A stretch of DNA of 64,000 nucleotides from Victivallis sp. Marseille-Q1083. Its GTDB lineage: Bacteria > Verrucomicrobiota > Lentisphaeria > Victivallales > Victivallaceae. Numbering within the stretch: the first letter of the stretch is position 1; each line of letters starts with the position of its first letter. Shown one piece after another: positions 11,255 to 20,168 of the stretch. The notes under the pieces were generated by a model. The model had not been told where the DNA came from. It saw nothing but the letters and a program-made list of their open reading frames with translations, and made no database searches. The stretch lies in contig NZ_CAHJXL010000001.1 in assembly GCF_903645315.1 (NCBI RefSeq), forward strand, positions 2,472,501 to 2,536,500. The letters run 5' to 3'. The translations under genes and the position numbers were made by a program.

Positions 11255-13708
11255 ATGAAGAAGACAATCTGGATGTCGGCGTTGTGTCTGGCGGCCGGGA
11301 TGAACCTGGCGGCGGCAACGGTGGAAGGAAAAGTATTCCTGGATGACAACGGCAATGGCGAACCGGATGCCGGAGAAAGCGGTTTGCCGGGATTTCTGGT
11401 CAGCGACGGCGTCAATTTCGCCAGAACGGATGCCGCCGGGCATTACGAACTGGAAGTGCGCGACGGCCAGAAAAGCGTTTATGTGCATCAACCGCGCGCT
11501 TACCGGGCGGACCGCTGGTTTTACCGATTGCCGGCGGAGCAGACGGCGCTGAATTTCGCGATGCGGCCGGCCGGACCGTTCCGCGGCATGTTTCTGCAGG
11601 TGGCCGACAGCGAAACGGAGGAGTTCGACTCCTGGCTGCCGAACCTGAAGGCGCTGGTGAAGGCCGTGGGGCCGGATTTCATCGTCCATACCGGCGACCT
11701 GTGCCGGATCGACGGCATCAAAGCGCACGCGGCGAATTTCACTTCCGAAAAAGTCGGCGTACCGGTTTATATCACGGTCGGCAATCATGATATCATCGCG
11801 CCGGTGGATGGTAAAGACTACAGCAGTTTTCTCGACCCATATTATTACTCCTTCGAATGGGGGCCGTATCTGGTCGTGGCGGCGCCGATGAATTACGGAG
11901 ATGTCGAGCTGCCGTATGATCTGGCCGATTTCGGCGATTATCTGCAGAAATTGTTTCAAGTGATTCCGGATAACAAGCCGTTGATCGTCCTCGGCCATGA
12001 ATTGCTCGCTTCCGGGGGGAAAAAGCGGATCGCCGGCCATGACGGCTTGCAGGTCGATTTGAATGAACATAATTTCAAAGCCTGGGTTTACGGCCACTGG
12101 CACAACAATATCGTCAACAAGCATGCCGACGGCAGCGCCAGCTATTGCACCGGCCTGCCGAACAAAGGCGGCATCGACCATTCACCGGTCTGCAGCCGGA
12201 TGATGATAGCCGGAGAGGATGGCCGGCTCGCCAGCTATCTGATCTGGGGTGGGTTTGCCGACCATCTGAGCATTGCCGTGCCAGGTGAGAACATGATTCC
12301 GGCCGGCCGGCAGGAATTGCCGATATCGGTGGCGGCTTACAATTCCGGCGCGCCGGTCATCGCTGTAAAGGCCGTGCTCGGCAGCGATGACCAGGTGCTC
12401 GGCAGCGTCGTTCTGCGCAGTGAAAACGGTCTGGTCTGGAGCGGTTCGTTGCCGGTTCCGCCGGCCGCCGCAGGAAAGACGTTTCAACTGAAAGTGGTTG
12501 CCAGCCGGGTGGACGGCGAAGAGTTCGAACAGACGAAATCGTTTGTCTGGTCGCCGCCGGCAGCGGCGGAAACGCCGGTGACCGGCGAATGGAATAATCT
12601 GCTCGGCAATGCGATGCACAGCGGTTATCGGCCGGATTCGGCGATTCCGGCGGTGCAATTGCAGTGGCTGCAGCAGATGCCGGGCGAGAATTTCATGGTT
12701 GCGCCGATTTTGGCCGGCGGCAAGGTGTTTGCCGGCTGCATGGATGACGGCGATGCCGGGCGCGGCGGCATTTATGCCTATGATGCGGCCGGTGGCGAGG
12801 AGCTCTGGCATTTCACGACCGGTTATTCGGTCAAGAATTCGATTGCCTGCGGGGAAGGGCTGGTGTTTGCCCAGGATGCCCGCGGCAATGTCTATGCGCT
12901 GCGGATGGCCGATGGGACGTTGGCCTGGAAAGCCGATTCCCCGACCGACGGTTTGCCGGCGGTGGCCGGCGGGGTGACGTATGCCGACGGCGTGCTCTAT
13001 GCCGGACAGCGGCGGAGCCTGGCGGCTTACGAGGCGGCCAGCGGCAAGGCGTTGTGGCACAATACCGCCTGGGACGAAGGCGAATCGACGGTCAATACCT
13101 TGTCGGTTGGCGATGGCGTATTGATCACTTCCGCCAATTGGCGGGCGTTGTACGGGATGGATGCGGCGACCGGTGAATTGCTGTGGCAGCATCGTGATGA
13201 CGACACGCGATTTCAGTCGGCGCCGGCGGTGTTCCATGACGGCAAAGCTTATGCCAAGGGTTACCGCCAATTGCTGGAAATCGAACCGCGTAGTGGCGAG
13301 ATTCTGCGCAGCAAGGAGTTGCCGGCCGATCTGCAGTCGGCGACTGCACCGGTGGTTGTCGGTGGCCTGGTGCTGGTCGGTACGGCGAACCATGGTTTGA
13401 TGGCCGTCGATTTAGCGACCTTTGACGTGCGCTGGCAGTGCGAGGAAATTCAGCCGGCCTTGCTGGACACTGCGCCATATCACTGGCGGAGCAGGACGGT
13501 GGAGAGCAGTCCGGTCGTGCTGGGGGATACCGTATGGATTGGCGCCAGCGACGGATTTTTGTATGCGCTGGAATTGCAGACTGGACAAGTGAAACAGAAA
13601 ATCGATCTGGGCGTGCCGGTTTTGTCCTCGGTGGCGGCTGGAAATGGTTGGCTTTTTGCCGCCGATTTCGGCGGCCGGCTTTTCGGTTTCCGGGCGGCTG
13701 CCGAATGA
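11255..13708 (+). CDS. Secreted calcineurin-like phosphoesterase fused to a PQQ-type beta-propeller
   Basis: 817 residues. Residues 1-21 form a signal peptide. Residues 24-75 are an SdrD-B/collagen-binding-type domain (FLDDNGNGEPDAGE). A metallophosphoesterase domain follows at about 105-360 with VHTGDLCRIDG, GNHDI, LGHELL and YGHWHNN. The first motif, normally D-x-H, reads ADSETEE, so one metal ligand is altered. A beta-sandwich linker leads to a C-terminal PQQ-like propeller (about 440-815) with repeats such as GIYAYDAAGGEELW and LYALELQTGQVK. It is likely periplasmic or exported. The substrate is unknown. The AraC gene downstream is convergent. Confidence 0.85.
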   Translation: MKKTIWMSALCLAAGMNLAAATVEGKVFLDDNGNGEPDAGESGLPGFLVSDGVNFARTDAAGHYELEVRDGQKSVYVHQPRAYRADRWFYRLPAEQTALNFAMRPAGPFRGMFLQVADSETEEFDSWLPNLKALVKAVGPDFIVHTGDLCRIDGIKAHAANFTSEKVGVPVYITVGNHDIIAPVDGKDYSSFLDPYYYSFEWGPYLVVAAPMNYGDVELPYDLADFGDYLQKLFQVIPDNKPLIVLGHELLASGGKKRIAGHDGLQVDLNEHNFKAWVYGHWHNNIVNKHADGSASYCTGLPNKGGIDHSPVCSRMMIAGEDGRLASYLIWGGFADHLSIAVPGENMIPAGRQELPISVAAYNSGAPVIAVKAVLGSDDQVLGSVVLRSENGLVWSGSLPVPPAAAGKTFQLKVVASRVDGEEFEQTKSFVWSPPAAAETPVTGEWNNLLGNAMHSGYRPDSAIPAVQLQWLQQMPGENFMVAPILAGGKVFAGCMDDGDAGRGGIYAYDAAGGEELWHFTTGYSVKNSIACGEGLVFAQDARGNVYALRMADGTLAWKADSPTDGLPAVAGGVTYADGVLYAGQRRSLAAYEAASGKALWHNTAWDEGESTVNTLSVGDGVLITSANWRALYGMDAATGELLWQHRDDDTRFQSAPAVFHDGKAYAKGYRQLLEIEPRSGEILRSKELPADLQSATAPVVVGGLVLVGTANHGLMAVDLATFDVRWQCEEIQPALLDTAPYHWRSRTVESSPVVLGDTVWIGASDGFLYALELQTGQVKQKIDLGVPVLSSVAAGNGWLFAADFGGRLFGFRAAAE

Positions 13709-13737
13709 TGGAATGAACTGTAAATATTGCCGGCCGG

Positions 13738-14547
13738 TCAGTTCAGGCTGATCGGCCGTCGTTCTTTTTGCCGGTAAGCCGAAGGGGAGACGCCGGCCAA
13801 CTGGCGGAATCGTTTGTTGAATTCCTGCGGTGTGGCGTAGCCGACGGCCGTGCCGATTTCCTTGATGCTCAGATTGCTGGCGGCCAGGAGGTAGCGGGCT
13901 TTGTCGATGCGGCGATGCATGACGTAGCGGGCGATGGTCATGCCGGTCTGCTGCCTGAACTTCCGGGTCAGGTGGGTCTGGCTGACGGCGAAACGCTGCG
14001 CCAGCGCTGTGATGCAGACCGGACTGTCGGAGGAACGATCGAGTTCATAGAGCAGCCGCGAAATACGCCGGTCCGGGAAGGCGGTGTGCTGCGGCTGGCA
14101 TTTGAGCCGGAACAGCGCGGACAACAGCAGATTTTCCGCCGCGGTCCGTTTTTCCGGGTCGTCGCTGCAGCGGAACAGGGCGACGAGTTCCGTCAGGTCG
14201 TCAGTCAGCCGTTCCGGCAGTTTGCCGGTCGGCCAGTGAAACGGCAAGCTTGTGTTGCCCTGCGGAGCCAGTTCGAAGTGGATGCACAGGTGAGTTCCGG
14301 GGGGTTCCAGGGCGTAACTGGTGATAGTGCCGGCCGGCGTCAGCGTCAGATCGCCGGGCGCCAGTTCGAAGCATTCCGTTGCCGTCCGGAGCGAACCGGA
14401 ATAAGCGTACAAATGCAGCGCATGAAAATCCTCCAGACAATATTCCGTTTCGAAATTCCGGTCGCCGATCCGAAAGAAACCGGCCCGGATCAGCAGCGGC
14501 CGATTTTCTGGCGTCAATTCGAAGCATAATCCATGTTCTGCTTTCAT
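13738..14547 (-). CDS. AraC-family transcriptional regulator
   Basis: 269 residues. The N-terminal 150 residues look like a cupin-type ligand-binding domain (ELAPGDLTLTPAG). The C-terminal double helix-turn-helix spans about 165-262, with ALAQRFAVSQTHLTRKFRQQ, the linker YVMHRRIDKARYLL, IGTAVGYATPQEFNKRFRQ and the closing GVSPSAYR. The gene is divergent from the URO-D-like gene across 128 bases and is the obvious candidate regulator for it. The ligand is unknown. Confidence 0.9.
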   Translation of the reverse strand: MKAEHGLCFELTPENRPLLIRAGFFRIGDRNFETEYCLEDFHALHLYAYSGSLRTATECFELAPGDLTLTPAGTITSYALEPPGTHLCIHFELAPQGNTSLPFHWPTGKLPERLTDDLTELVALFRCSDDPEKRTAAENLLLSALFRLKCQPQHTAFPDRRISRLLYELDRSSDSPVCITALAQRFAVSQTHLTRKFRQQTGMTIARYVMHRRIDKARYLLAASNLSIKEIGTAVGYATPQEFNKRFRQLAGVSPSAYRQKERRPISLN

Positions 14548-14675
14548 TTTTTTGGCATCCAGGTTGAGTTGATACTATAAATAGGCGAAACAATACTATG
14601 GCGTCTTGGTTCTTGGACGGTTATTATAAGGATAAAACCGATTGGGAAATTGTCAAATCGTTTGGGAGAAGAAAA

Positions 14676-15698
14676 ATGACCATCGACTCAAGAACACTGA
14701 TCCGGCGGATTATCAATGGTGAATCAGTACCACGCAGTGGTTTCTGGATGGGGAATCCGCACGCCGACGCCTGGCCGCTGCTGCGAAGTTATTTTCAGGC
14801 GGAAAGCAACGAAGAAGTGCGCCGTGTTCTGCGGGATGATCTGAGCTGGCTGCCCTGTGACGGCGGCTACAAGGCCAATGGCGGCCAGCCGTTTCCCAAT
14901 CCCCGCAAGAGCGAGGGATTGAGCGCGGCCGGAATTTTTTCCGATTGCGAGTCGCTGGCGGAAGTGGAAGCCTATCCGTGGCCGGCTCCGGAGGCGTTTG
15001 ATTTTTCGGCCGAACTGGCGGCGGTACGCGGCGCCGGGGATCGTTATCGCGCCAGCGGCATGTGGAGTCCGTTTTTCCATCTGGTCGGCGACTTGTTCGG
15101 TATGGAGAATTATTTCATCAAGATGTATACGCACCCGGAAATCGTCAAAGCGGTGACCGGACACGTGGTGGATTTTTATCTGGCCGGCACGGAGCGTTTC
15201 TTCCGGGAAGCCGGTGAGGACGTGGACGGTTTCTTTTTCGGCAACGACTTCGGCACGCAACTGGATATCATGATCAGCCCGGACGCCTTTCAGGAGTTCG
15301 TTTTTCCGTATTTCAAAAAACTGACCGATCTCGGCCATGCCGCCGGAAAACAGGTATTGCTGCACTCCTGCGGCGCCATCGTCAAAGTCATTCCGGATTT
15401 AATCCGGCTGGGGGTCGACGCCCTCCATCCGCTGCAGGCCTGCGCCGCTCATATGGAAGCGGAAAGTCTGGCGCAGTTCCGGGGCCGGCTGGCTTTTTTC
15501 GGCGGCATCGACACCCAGCATCTGCTGGTGCACGGCACGCCTGATGCGATCCGTGCCGATGTGCGGCGGGTCCGGCGCTGTCTGGCGCCGAGTCTGATCG
15601 TCAGTCCCAGCCACGAGGCATTGCTGCCGAACGTGCCGCCGGCCAATGTCCAGGCGATGTCCGAAGCCGCTCACGAACCGTATTTGCCAATCCGGTGA
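14676..15698 (+). CDS. Uroporphyrinogen decarboxylase-like protein (URO-D/methyltransferase superfamily)
   Basis: 340 residues. Signs of the URO-D fold are GNPHADAWPLLRSYF, MWSPFFHLVGDLFGMENYF, FFGNDFGTQLDIMISPDAF, LLHSCGAIVKVIPDLI (HSCG as in metal- or corrinoid-linked methyltransferases of this superfamily) and FFGGIDTQHLL. The start at 14676 is set by GGGAGAAG; the reading from 14598 runs through the promoter region. True haem-pathway HemE is unlikely: the gene stands alone beside an AraC regulator, and many sugar-degrading Lentisphaerota and Bacteroidota carry such paralogs. A corrinoid or demethylase role is an inference. Confidence 0.8.
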   Translation: MTIDSRTLIRRIINGESVPRSGFWMGNPHADAWPLLRSYFQAESNEEVRRVLRDDLSWLPCDGGYKANGGQPFPNPRKSEGLSAAGIFSDCESLAEVEAYPWPAPEAFDFSAELAAVRGAGDRYRASGMWSPFFHLVGDLFGMENYFIKMYTHPEIVKAVTGHVVDFYLAGTERFFREAGEDVDGFFFGNDFGTQLDIMISPDAFQEFVFPYFKKLTDLGHAAGKQVLLHSCGAIVKVIPDLIRLGVDALHPLQACAAHMEAESLAQFRGRLAFFGGIDTQHLLVHGTPDAIRADVRRVRRCLAPSLIVSPSHEALLPNVPPANVQAMSEAAHEPYLPIR

Positions 15699-16131
15699 CC
15701 GGTGCTCCGGCGCCATTCCACACGGCAATGGCTCCGGCACCGGCCGGTCATCGTGCTGGCCGGCATCCCATGGTGTGTATTCGTTGCCTGGTTGGGGGGA
15801 ACGGCGGTTTATTTGATCAATGCCTTCTTCTATTGCGGTTTTTATTTGCAGGCGAGCGAAGGAGTTGCGCCGTTTCAGGCGTCCCGGAACGGGGAAAAAG
15901 AAGAAATCGATGATATTTGCGTTGACGAAGGAGAGGGCAGGTAAAAAACGATTGCTCGCAATTGGAGTTGCCGTCAGCGTTTTTATCCCCGGAGGTTTTT
16001 CGTGTCACTCCGCAACGGCCTGCGGCCGACTGGCGCCGTGACCGGTGAAAGACCGGTATGGCGTCATCGGTGGGAACTGCTTGGCAGGTGCGCCGGATGG
16101 TTGGCGCACCTGCCAGATATAACAGGCCTTT
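15699..16131. other. Intergenic region with a perfect 12-bp hairpin
   Basis: No convincing gene. A GTG-initiated frame at 15702-15944 has one hydrophobic stretch but no ribosome-binding site. GGCAGGTGCGCC (16083-16094) and GGCGCACCTGCC (16103-16114) form a perfect 12-bp hairpin with an 8-base loop, lacking a T-tract on either strand; it may end the permease transcript. A second hairpin around 16035-16062 uses two ACCGGT copies closed by CGCC/GGCG. Confidence 0.5.
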
Positions 16132-17433
16132 TCAGCGCAGATATCTGAAGTAGAGATAGACCGTACAGATCAGAACGCTGACGATCATGCAGGGCGCACC
16201 ATAACAGGTGAAATCCTTGAAGGACAGTTTGTAACGGTTCTTGTTGGCGATCTGGCCGATCACCACGTTGGCCGACGCGCCGATCAGAGTACCGTTGCCG
16301 CCGAGGCAGGCGCCGAGCGCCAGGGCCCAGAACAACGGTTCGCTGATCTGCAGCCGGATGGCTTCCTCGCCCTGGAGACCCATCTGCTGGGCGAAAACCG
16401 GGACGATCGAATGAATCAATGGAATCATCGAGATGACCAGCGGAATATTGTCGATGATGGCGGAAAGCACCGCGCTGCCCCAGAGGATGATCATCATCGT
16501 CAGGGCGAAATTGCCCTGGGTCAATTCGACCATTTTCTGGCCCAGCAGTGAGAAGACATCGACCAGTTCGAGCGCACCGACCATCATGAAAAGCCCGCAG
16601 AAGAAGAGGATGGTGTTCCATTCGACTTTTTCAAGCATCGTGCTCAGTTCGATCCGGCAGACCAGCGCCATGGCGAAAGCGCCGCAGATGGCGATCAGCC
16701 CCGGTTCCAGCCCGGTCAGCCGGCTGGTGAAAAAGCCGAGCAGCACCAGCCCGAAGACGAGCAGGGAGCGCAGCAACCGGCGCGGCAGCAGAATCGCCTG
16801 CTTGGGATCGGTCAGCAGAACCTGGGCGATGGCGTCCGGGTTGCTCCGCAGCCGTTTGCGCATCAGCAGTACGACCAATCCGAGCATAATCGCCATGATG
16901 ACCAGGACAATCGGCGCCAAATTGAGCAGAAAGTCGTTGAAGCTCAAATTGCAGCTGGCGCCGATCAGAATGTTCGGCGGGTCGCCGACCAGGGTTGCCG
17001 TGCCGCCGATGTTCGAAAAGAGCGCTTCGAGGATCAGCACCGGCACCGTCGGCAAGCCGAGCAGTTGCGTGATCAAAATGGTGATCGGCGCCATCAGAAT
17101 CACCGTGGTTACGTTGTCCATGAAGGCTGAAATCACCGCGGTTGCCAATAGGAATTCCGCGGTGACCAGGATTCCGTTGCCTTTGGTCTGACGGGCGATC
17201 AGCACTGCCAGATATTCGAAAACGCCGGTCGTTGCCATGATATTGACGATGATCATCATGCCGATCAGAAGACCGAGCACGTTCAGATCCACTTTGCCCA
17301 GCATGGCCGAGAAGTCGGCCACCTGGAACGCCACCATCAAGCCGGCTCCCAGCATCGCCGCAATGGTTTTGTCAACCTTTTCGGAGGCGATGAGGCAGTA
17401 GGCCAGAATGAAAATGATAATTCCTGTCCACAT
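16132..17433 (-). CDS. ArsB/NhaD-type ion permease
   Basis: 433 residues with about 11-12 membrane helices, in the ArsB/NhaD/P-protein branch of the ion transporter superfamily. Diagnostic stretches are SAFMDNVTTVILMAPITIL, GGTATLVGDPPNILIG and their C-terminal pseudo-repeat SAIIDNIPLVISMIPL with ACLGGNGTLIGASANVV. These paired DN and GT/NG motifs line the transport path. It would act in the inner membrane, moving Na+, an anion or a dicarboxylate. The substrate cannot be read from the sequence. The EIIA-CBS gene lies 25 bases upstream and probably controls it. Confidence 0.85.
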   Translation of the reverse strand: MWTGIIIFILAYCLIASEKVDKTIAAMLGAGLMVAFQVADFSAMLGKVDLNVLGLLIGMMIIVNIMATTGVFEYLAVLIARQTKGNGILVTAEFLLATAVISAFMDNVTTVILMAPITILITQLLGLPTVPVLILEALFSNIGGTATLVGDPPNILIGASCNLSFNDFLLNLAPIVLVIMAIMLGLVVLLMRKRLRSNPDAIAQVLLTDPKQAILLPRRLLRSLLVFGLVLLGFFTSRLTGLEPGLIAICGAFAMALVCRIELSTMLEKVEWNTILFFCGLFMMVGALELVDVFSLLGQKMVELTQGNFALTMMIILWGSAVLSAIIDNIPLVISMIPLIHSIVPVFAQQMGLQGEEAIRLQISEPLFWALALGACLGGNGTLIGASANVVIGQIANKNRYKLSFKDFTCYGAPCMIVSVLICTVYLYFRYLR

Positions 17434-17458
17434 GAGTTAACGATTTCTCCCTGAAAAT

Positions 17459-18373
17459 TTACAGATTGATGATTCTTTCAAGCAGCAGCGCCTGACTGAT
17501 GATACCGAGCAGTTCCTGCCGATGATTGGTGATGTAAATCATCTGCTGTTTGAGAACGCTGATGCCGAAAACGATCTCGATAAGGGTGGCATTTTCGTGG
17601 AAGGTCGGAAGTTCCCGGTTCATCACGTCGCCGACGCAGGACGCCGCTTCGACGGCGAAATATTTCTCGAACGGATCGAAATAGCGGATGAAGCCGACGC
17701 TTTTGAGCTGGTTGAAAAAATCCGGAATGCCGAGTTTGAACAGTTCCGTACTGCTCAGTTCGCCGACCAGTTTGCCGTCGTCCAGGACCGGCAGGATTTC
17801 CTGACGATTTTCCGCCATCATCCTGGTCGCCTGGCGCAATTGCGTTTCCGGCGTGACGAACAGACGCGGCGGCGCCATGATGTCCGCCGCGATCAACGTA
17901 TGGGTGGTGCTGCGTTGCGTGGCCAGCAGTTCTTTGAGTTCCAAGCCGGTCTGGGCGGCCAGCAGCCGGTTGCGTTTTTCTTCCGAGCGCATGCAACTGC
18001 CGAGATCGGCCATAAAGCGGAGGCCTTCCACCGGTTTGCTGTTCGGTACCAGCAGGAGGCAGGCGATGGCCAGCGGCTGGTCGTCCGGCGTCGGATGATT
18101 CATCGGCTGATCCAGGCGGCCGAAGACGACGACCAGGCATTCCAGGTCGTTCAGCCGGATGTGCGGAAGGATCAAACCATTGCCGATGGCGGTAGAAGCC
18201 AATGCTTCACGCGCCTTCACCAGTTCGAAAATTTTGTCGGCCGACAAGCCGCAAACGCGGGCGTTGTCGTCCCGGGCGGCGACTTGGCACAATTGCATGA
18301 AAAGGTCGTCGCAGTGGCGGGCGTTGAGTTCGGAGACGATGGTGATGGAAGCCGGATATTCATTGGTAGTCAT
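17459..18373 (-). CDS. PTS EIIA (PtsN-like) domain fused to CBS domains
   Basis: 304 residues. The first 150 form a PtsN/fructose-type EIIA domain: LFMQLCQVAA, ALASTAIGNGLILPHIRL with phospho-acceptor His71, and LVPNSKPVEGLRFMADL. Two CBS domains follow (about 165-300), containing ADIMAPPRLFVTPETQLRQA, QEILPVLDDGKLVGELS and VGDVMNRELPTFHENATL. There is no membrane-bound EIIC nearby. Its partner is the ArsB/NhaD-type permease just downstream, so the likely job is cytosolic gating by phosphorylation and nucleotide binding. This is inferred from architecture and adjacency. Confidence 0.85.
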   Translation of the reverse strand: MTTNEYPASITIVSELNARHCDDLFMQLCQVAARDDNARVCGLSADKIFELVKAREALASTAIGNGLILPHIRLNDLECLVVVFGRLDQPMNHPTPDDQPLAIACLLLVPNSKPVEGLRFMADLGSCMRSEEKRNRLLAAQTGLELKELLATQRSTTHTLIAADIMAPPRLFVTPETQLRQATRMMAENRQEILPVLDDGKLVGELSSTELFKLGIPDFFNQLKSVGFIRYFDPFEKYFAVEAASCVGDVMNRELPTFHENATLIEIVFGISVLKQQMIYITNHRQELLGIISQALLLERIINL

Positions 18374-18700
18374 GGTAAAAGAGATTCCTGTATGGATGGA
18401 GAACGTCGTTATAAGGGATCAAAACGACGATAACCCGAATGAGAACCCAATGCCTCCCTTCCGGAACCGTCCCGAAAGGAGGGAAAATGGATTCGATTGT
18501 TGACTGAAAGCCGTACCGAAGTGATTCCGACCGTATTGGCAGGGTCGGTGCGAACGCCGTTCAGAAATTCCATCCCGGCGGATGGAAAATCTCCGGTAAA
18601 TACTATCGGCCGCTGGCGGCAGCAGGGTACGACACCCCTCCGTTTCCCGATGGAAACGGTTTTTCGACAGCATATTCAATAAGAATTGTCCGAACGGTGT
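18374..18700. other. Intergenic region upstream of the EIIA-CBS gene
   Basis: No gene seen. The inverted repeat CGTCGTT (18404-18410) / AACGACG (18423-18429) lies 30-55 bases upstream of the EIIA-CBS start codon, with TATAAC between the arms on the leftward strand as a possible -10. This could be the promoter-operator of the EIIA-permease pair. Confidence 0.3.
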
Positions 18701-19096
18701 TCAGCAGGAGTATACCGGCGGCGCCCGGCCGACCGGCAGGGAGAAGTAAGTCTCCAGACAGGGGGTATGAAGGGAAAAAACACATCGTTTGAAACAATTT
18801 TTCGGGGAAGCGCGGAAGGTGTTTTCAGCCGACAACACGACTTTCTCTTCCGGCGAGAACGACCGGCGCATTTCGCTGATTTCCAAAACTTCCGATTCGG
18901 AAACCAGCAGCCTCCGATTGCGGCGGTCCAGTTCGGCGGCGTTGCCGCCCAGAGCGTCGGCCGGAGGCTGATTCCATGGCGAGAACGCCGGCAGGTGCTG
19001 CGGAGAGGCGTGGAAAAATTCCTGGCCGTGATAACCGGAAAGGCAGATGAAAAATACGGCTGCCGCCATCGCCAGGAAGAGAGATTGCAATTTCAT
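18701..19096 (-). CDS. Small secreted protein, function unknown
   Basis: 131 residues with a convincing signal peptide (MKLQSLFLAMAAAVFFICLSG). The mature part has no motif I recognise; it is rich in Arg, Ser and Pro, with several Cys near the C-terminus. The ribosome-binding site is weak. The signal peptide is the main support that this is a real gene. Confidence 0.45.
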   Translation of the reverse strand: MKLQSLFLAMAAAVFFICLSGYHGQEFFHASPQHLPAFSPWNQPPADALGGNAAELDRRNRRLLVSESEVLEISEMRRSFSPEEKVVLSAENTFRASPKNCFKRCVFSLHTPCLETYFSLPVGRAPPVYSC

Positions 19097-19284
19097 AACC
19101 GGAGCACCAAATCAGATAAGTTTTCAGAATAATTCCAATAATATAGCGCCGAACCGGAATTTTTCAAATGGGATTGCCCGGCTGCCGGCCGATTGGAAGA
19201 AAGGAAATTCCCGGCGTCCGGCGGCTGGGCGCCGGAATGCCGGAATTTCAGTGGCGGCAGAGGGGCGGTGCTGCCGGAAGGCGG

Positions 19285-19974
19285 TCAGTTGACGTTCGGC
19301 TGAAAGCTGATCAGCAATTGATTGGCATTGTTGTAAAGTTGTAAGTTGCCATCGACCACCAGATAACGTTCGGCATGGATCAGGCGGGAAAGGAACAGGC
19401 CCTCATAACGGGCGCCCGGCCCGGCCATCCGGGTGGAATTGATTCGTTCGATCCTGATGCGGTCGGGAGCGGTGAGGGTAAAATCGCCGAACAGGCGATT
19501 GACGCCGCCGCAGCCGCTGAAACGGCCGGTGGCCGAATTGAAGATCAGCGTGACTTCCGGCATGGCCGGCTTGACGATGTCATGTTGGCCGTCGAGATAG
19601 ACCGGTTCCCATTCGATATCGAGAATCGCGCCGGAAACCGGCGTCTCCCGGTAAATCTGGCCGTTGCCGGTCAGTTCCGGTTTGTCAGCCGGAGAAGCCA
19701 GCTGGTAATCCCTCGCTTGGCCGTTCGCGTCGGAGATGGTGAGGGTATCTTTTTTCATCGTCCATTGTCCATTCGGTTCGGGGTAATTGATTGGCAAAAC
19801 CGCGCCGTCGGAGGCCAGATAAAAGCCGCCGGCCGGCTTCGCATTGTTCAGCCAGGCTTTCCCGGCGACCTCCGGCGTCTTGCTCTGCCACAAGCCGCAG
19901 CCGTCCAGCATGAAAATTGCCGTTGCCGCCAGGCACCATGTCCATCGAATCGTTTCGGGCCAATGTCGCTTCAT
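19285..19974 (-). CDS. META/HslJ-domain lipoprotein
   Basis: 229 residues. The hydrophobic N-terminus ends in LDGC, a lipobox-like site with an unusual Asp before Gly. The C-terminal 100 residues match the META (HslJ, DUF306) pattern: VTLIFNSATGRFSGCGGVNR, FTLTAPDRIRIERINSTRM and a closing LQLYN..LLISF strand. Such proteins are usually outer-membrane or periplasmic and linked to envelope stress or drug tolerance. The middle part (about 30-110) is unassigned. A good GGAGATGCGGG precedes the ATG. Confidence 0.8.
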   Translation of the reverse strand: MKRHWPETIRWTWCLAATAIFMLDGCGLWQSKTPEVAGKAWLNNAKPAGGFYLASDGAVLPINYPEPNGQWTMKKDTLTISDANGQARDYQLASPADKPELTGNGQIYRETPVSGAILDIEWEPVYLDGQHDIVKPAMPEVTLIFNSATGRFSGCGGVNRLFGDFTLTAPDRIRIERINSTRMAGPGARYEGLFLSRLIHAERYLVVDGNLQLYNNANQLLISFQPNVN

Positions 19975-20042
19975 CCCGCATCTCCTTTCGGCGCGTCGGC
20001 GATCCGCCGGCAGCTTGGTTCAATTGTTCGGATTTCCTGAAA

Positions 20043-20108
20043 AACGCCGTATGCAAGATATTACACTCGGAGGCAAGTCTCCTCTCATAATATCTTGCAT
20101 ACGGCGTT
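20043..20108 (-). terminator. Long perfect inverted repeat, probable terminator of the GH28 gene
   Basis: The 21-base arms at 20043-20063 and 20088-20108 are exact reverse complements around a 24-base loop. The loop itself holds a small GGAG/CTCC hairpin. On the leftward strand the stem is followed by a run of five T residues, which fits a Rho-independent terminator 60 bases after the GH28 stop codon. A 21-bp perfect stem is unusually long for that purpose. Confidence 0.6.
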
Positions 20109-20168
20109 GAAAATTAATGTAACATCAATTTCAAGGATTTCCAAATTTTTTCCCGGGAAAGCAAAAAA

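Noticed and set aside
15702-15944. GTG-started small frame with one hydrophobic stretch
   Set aside because: No ribosome-binding site, starts 4 bases after the URO-D-like stop with no conserved look; left as intergenic.
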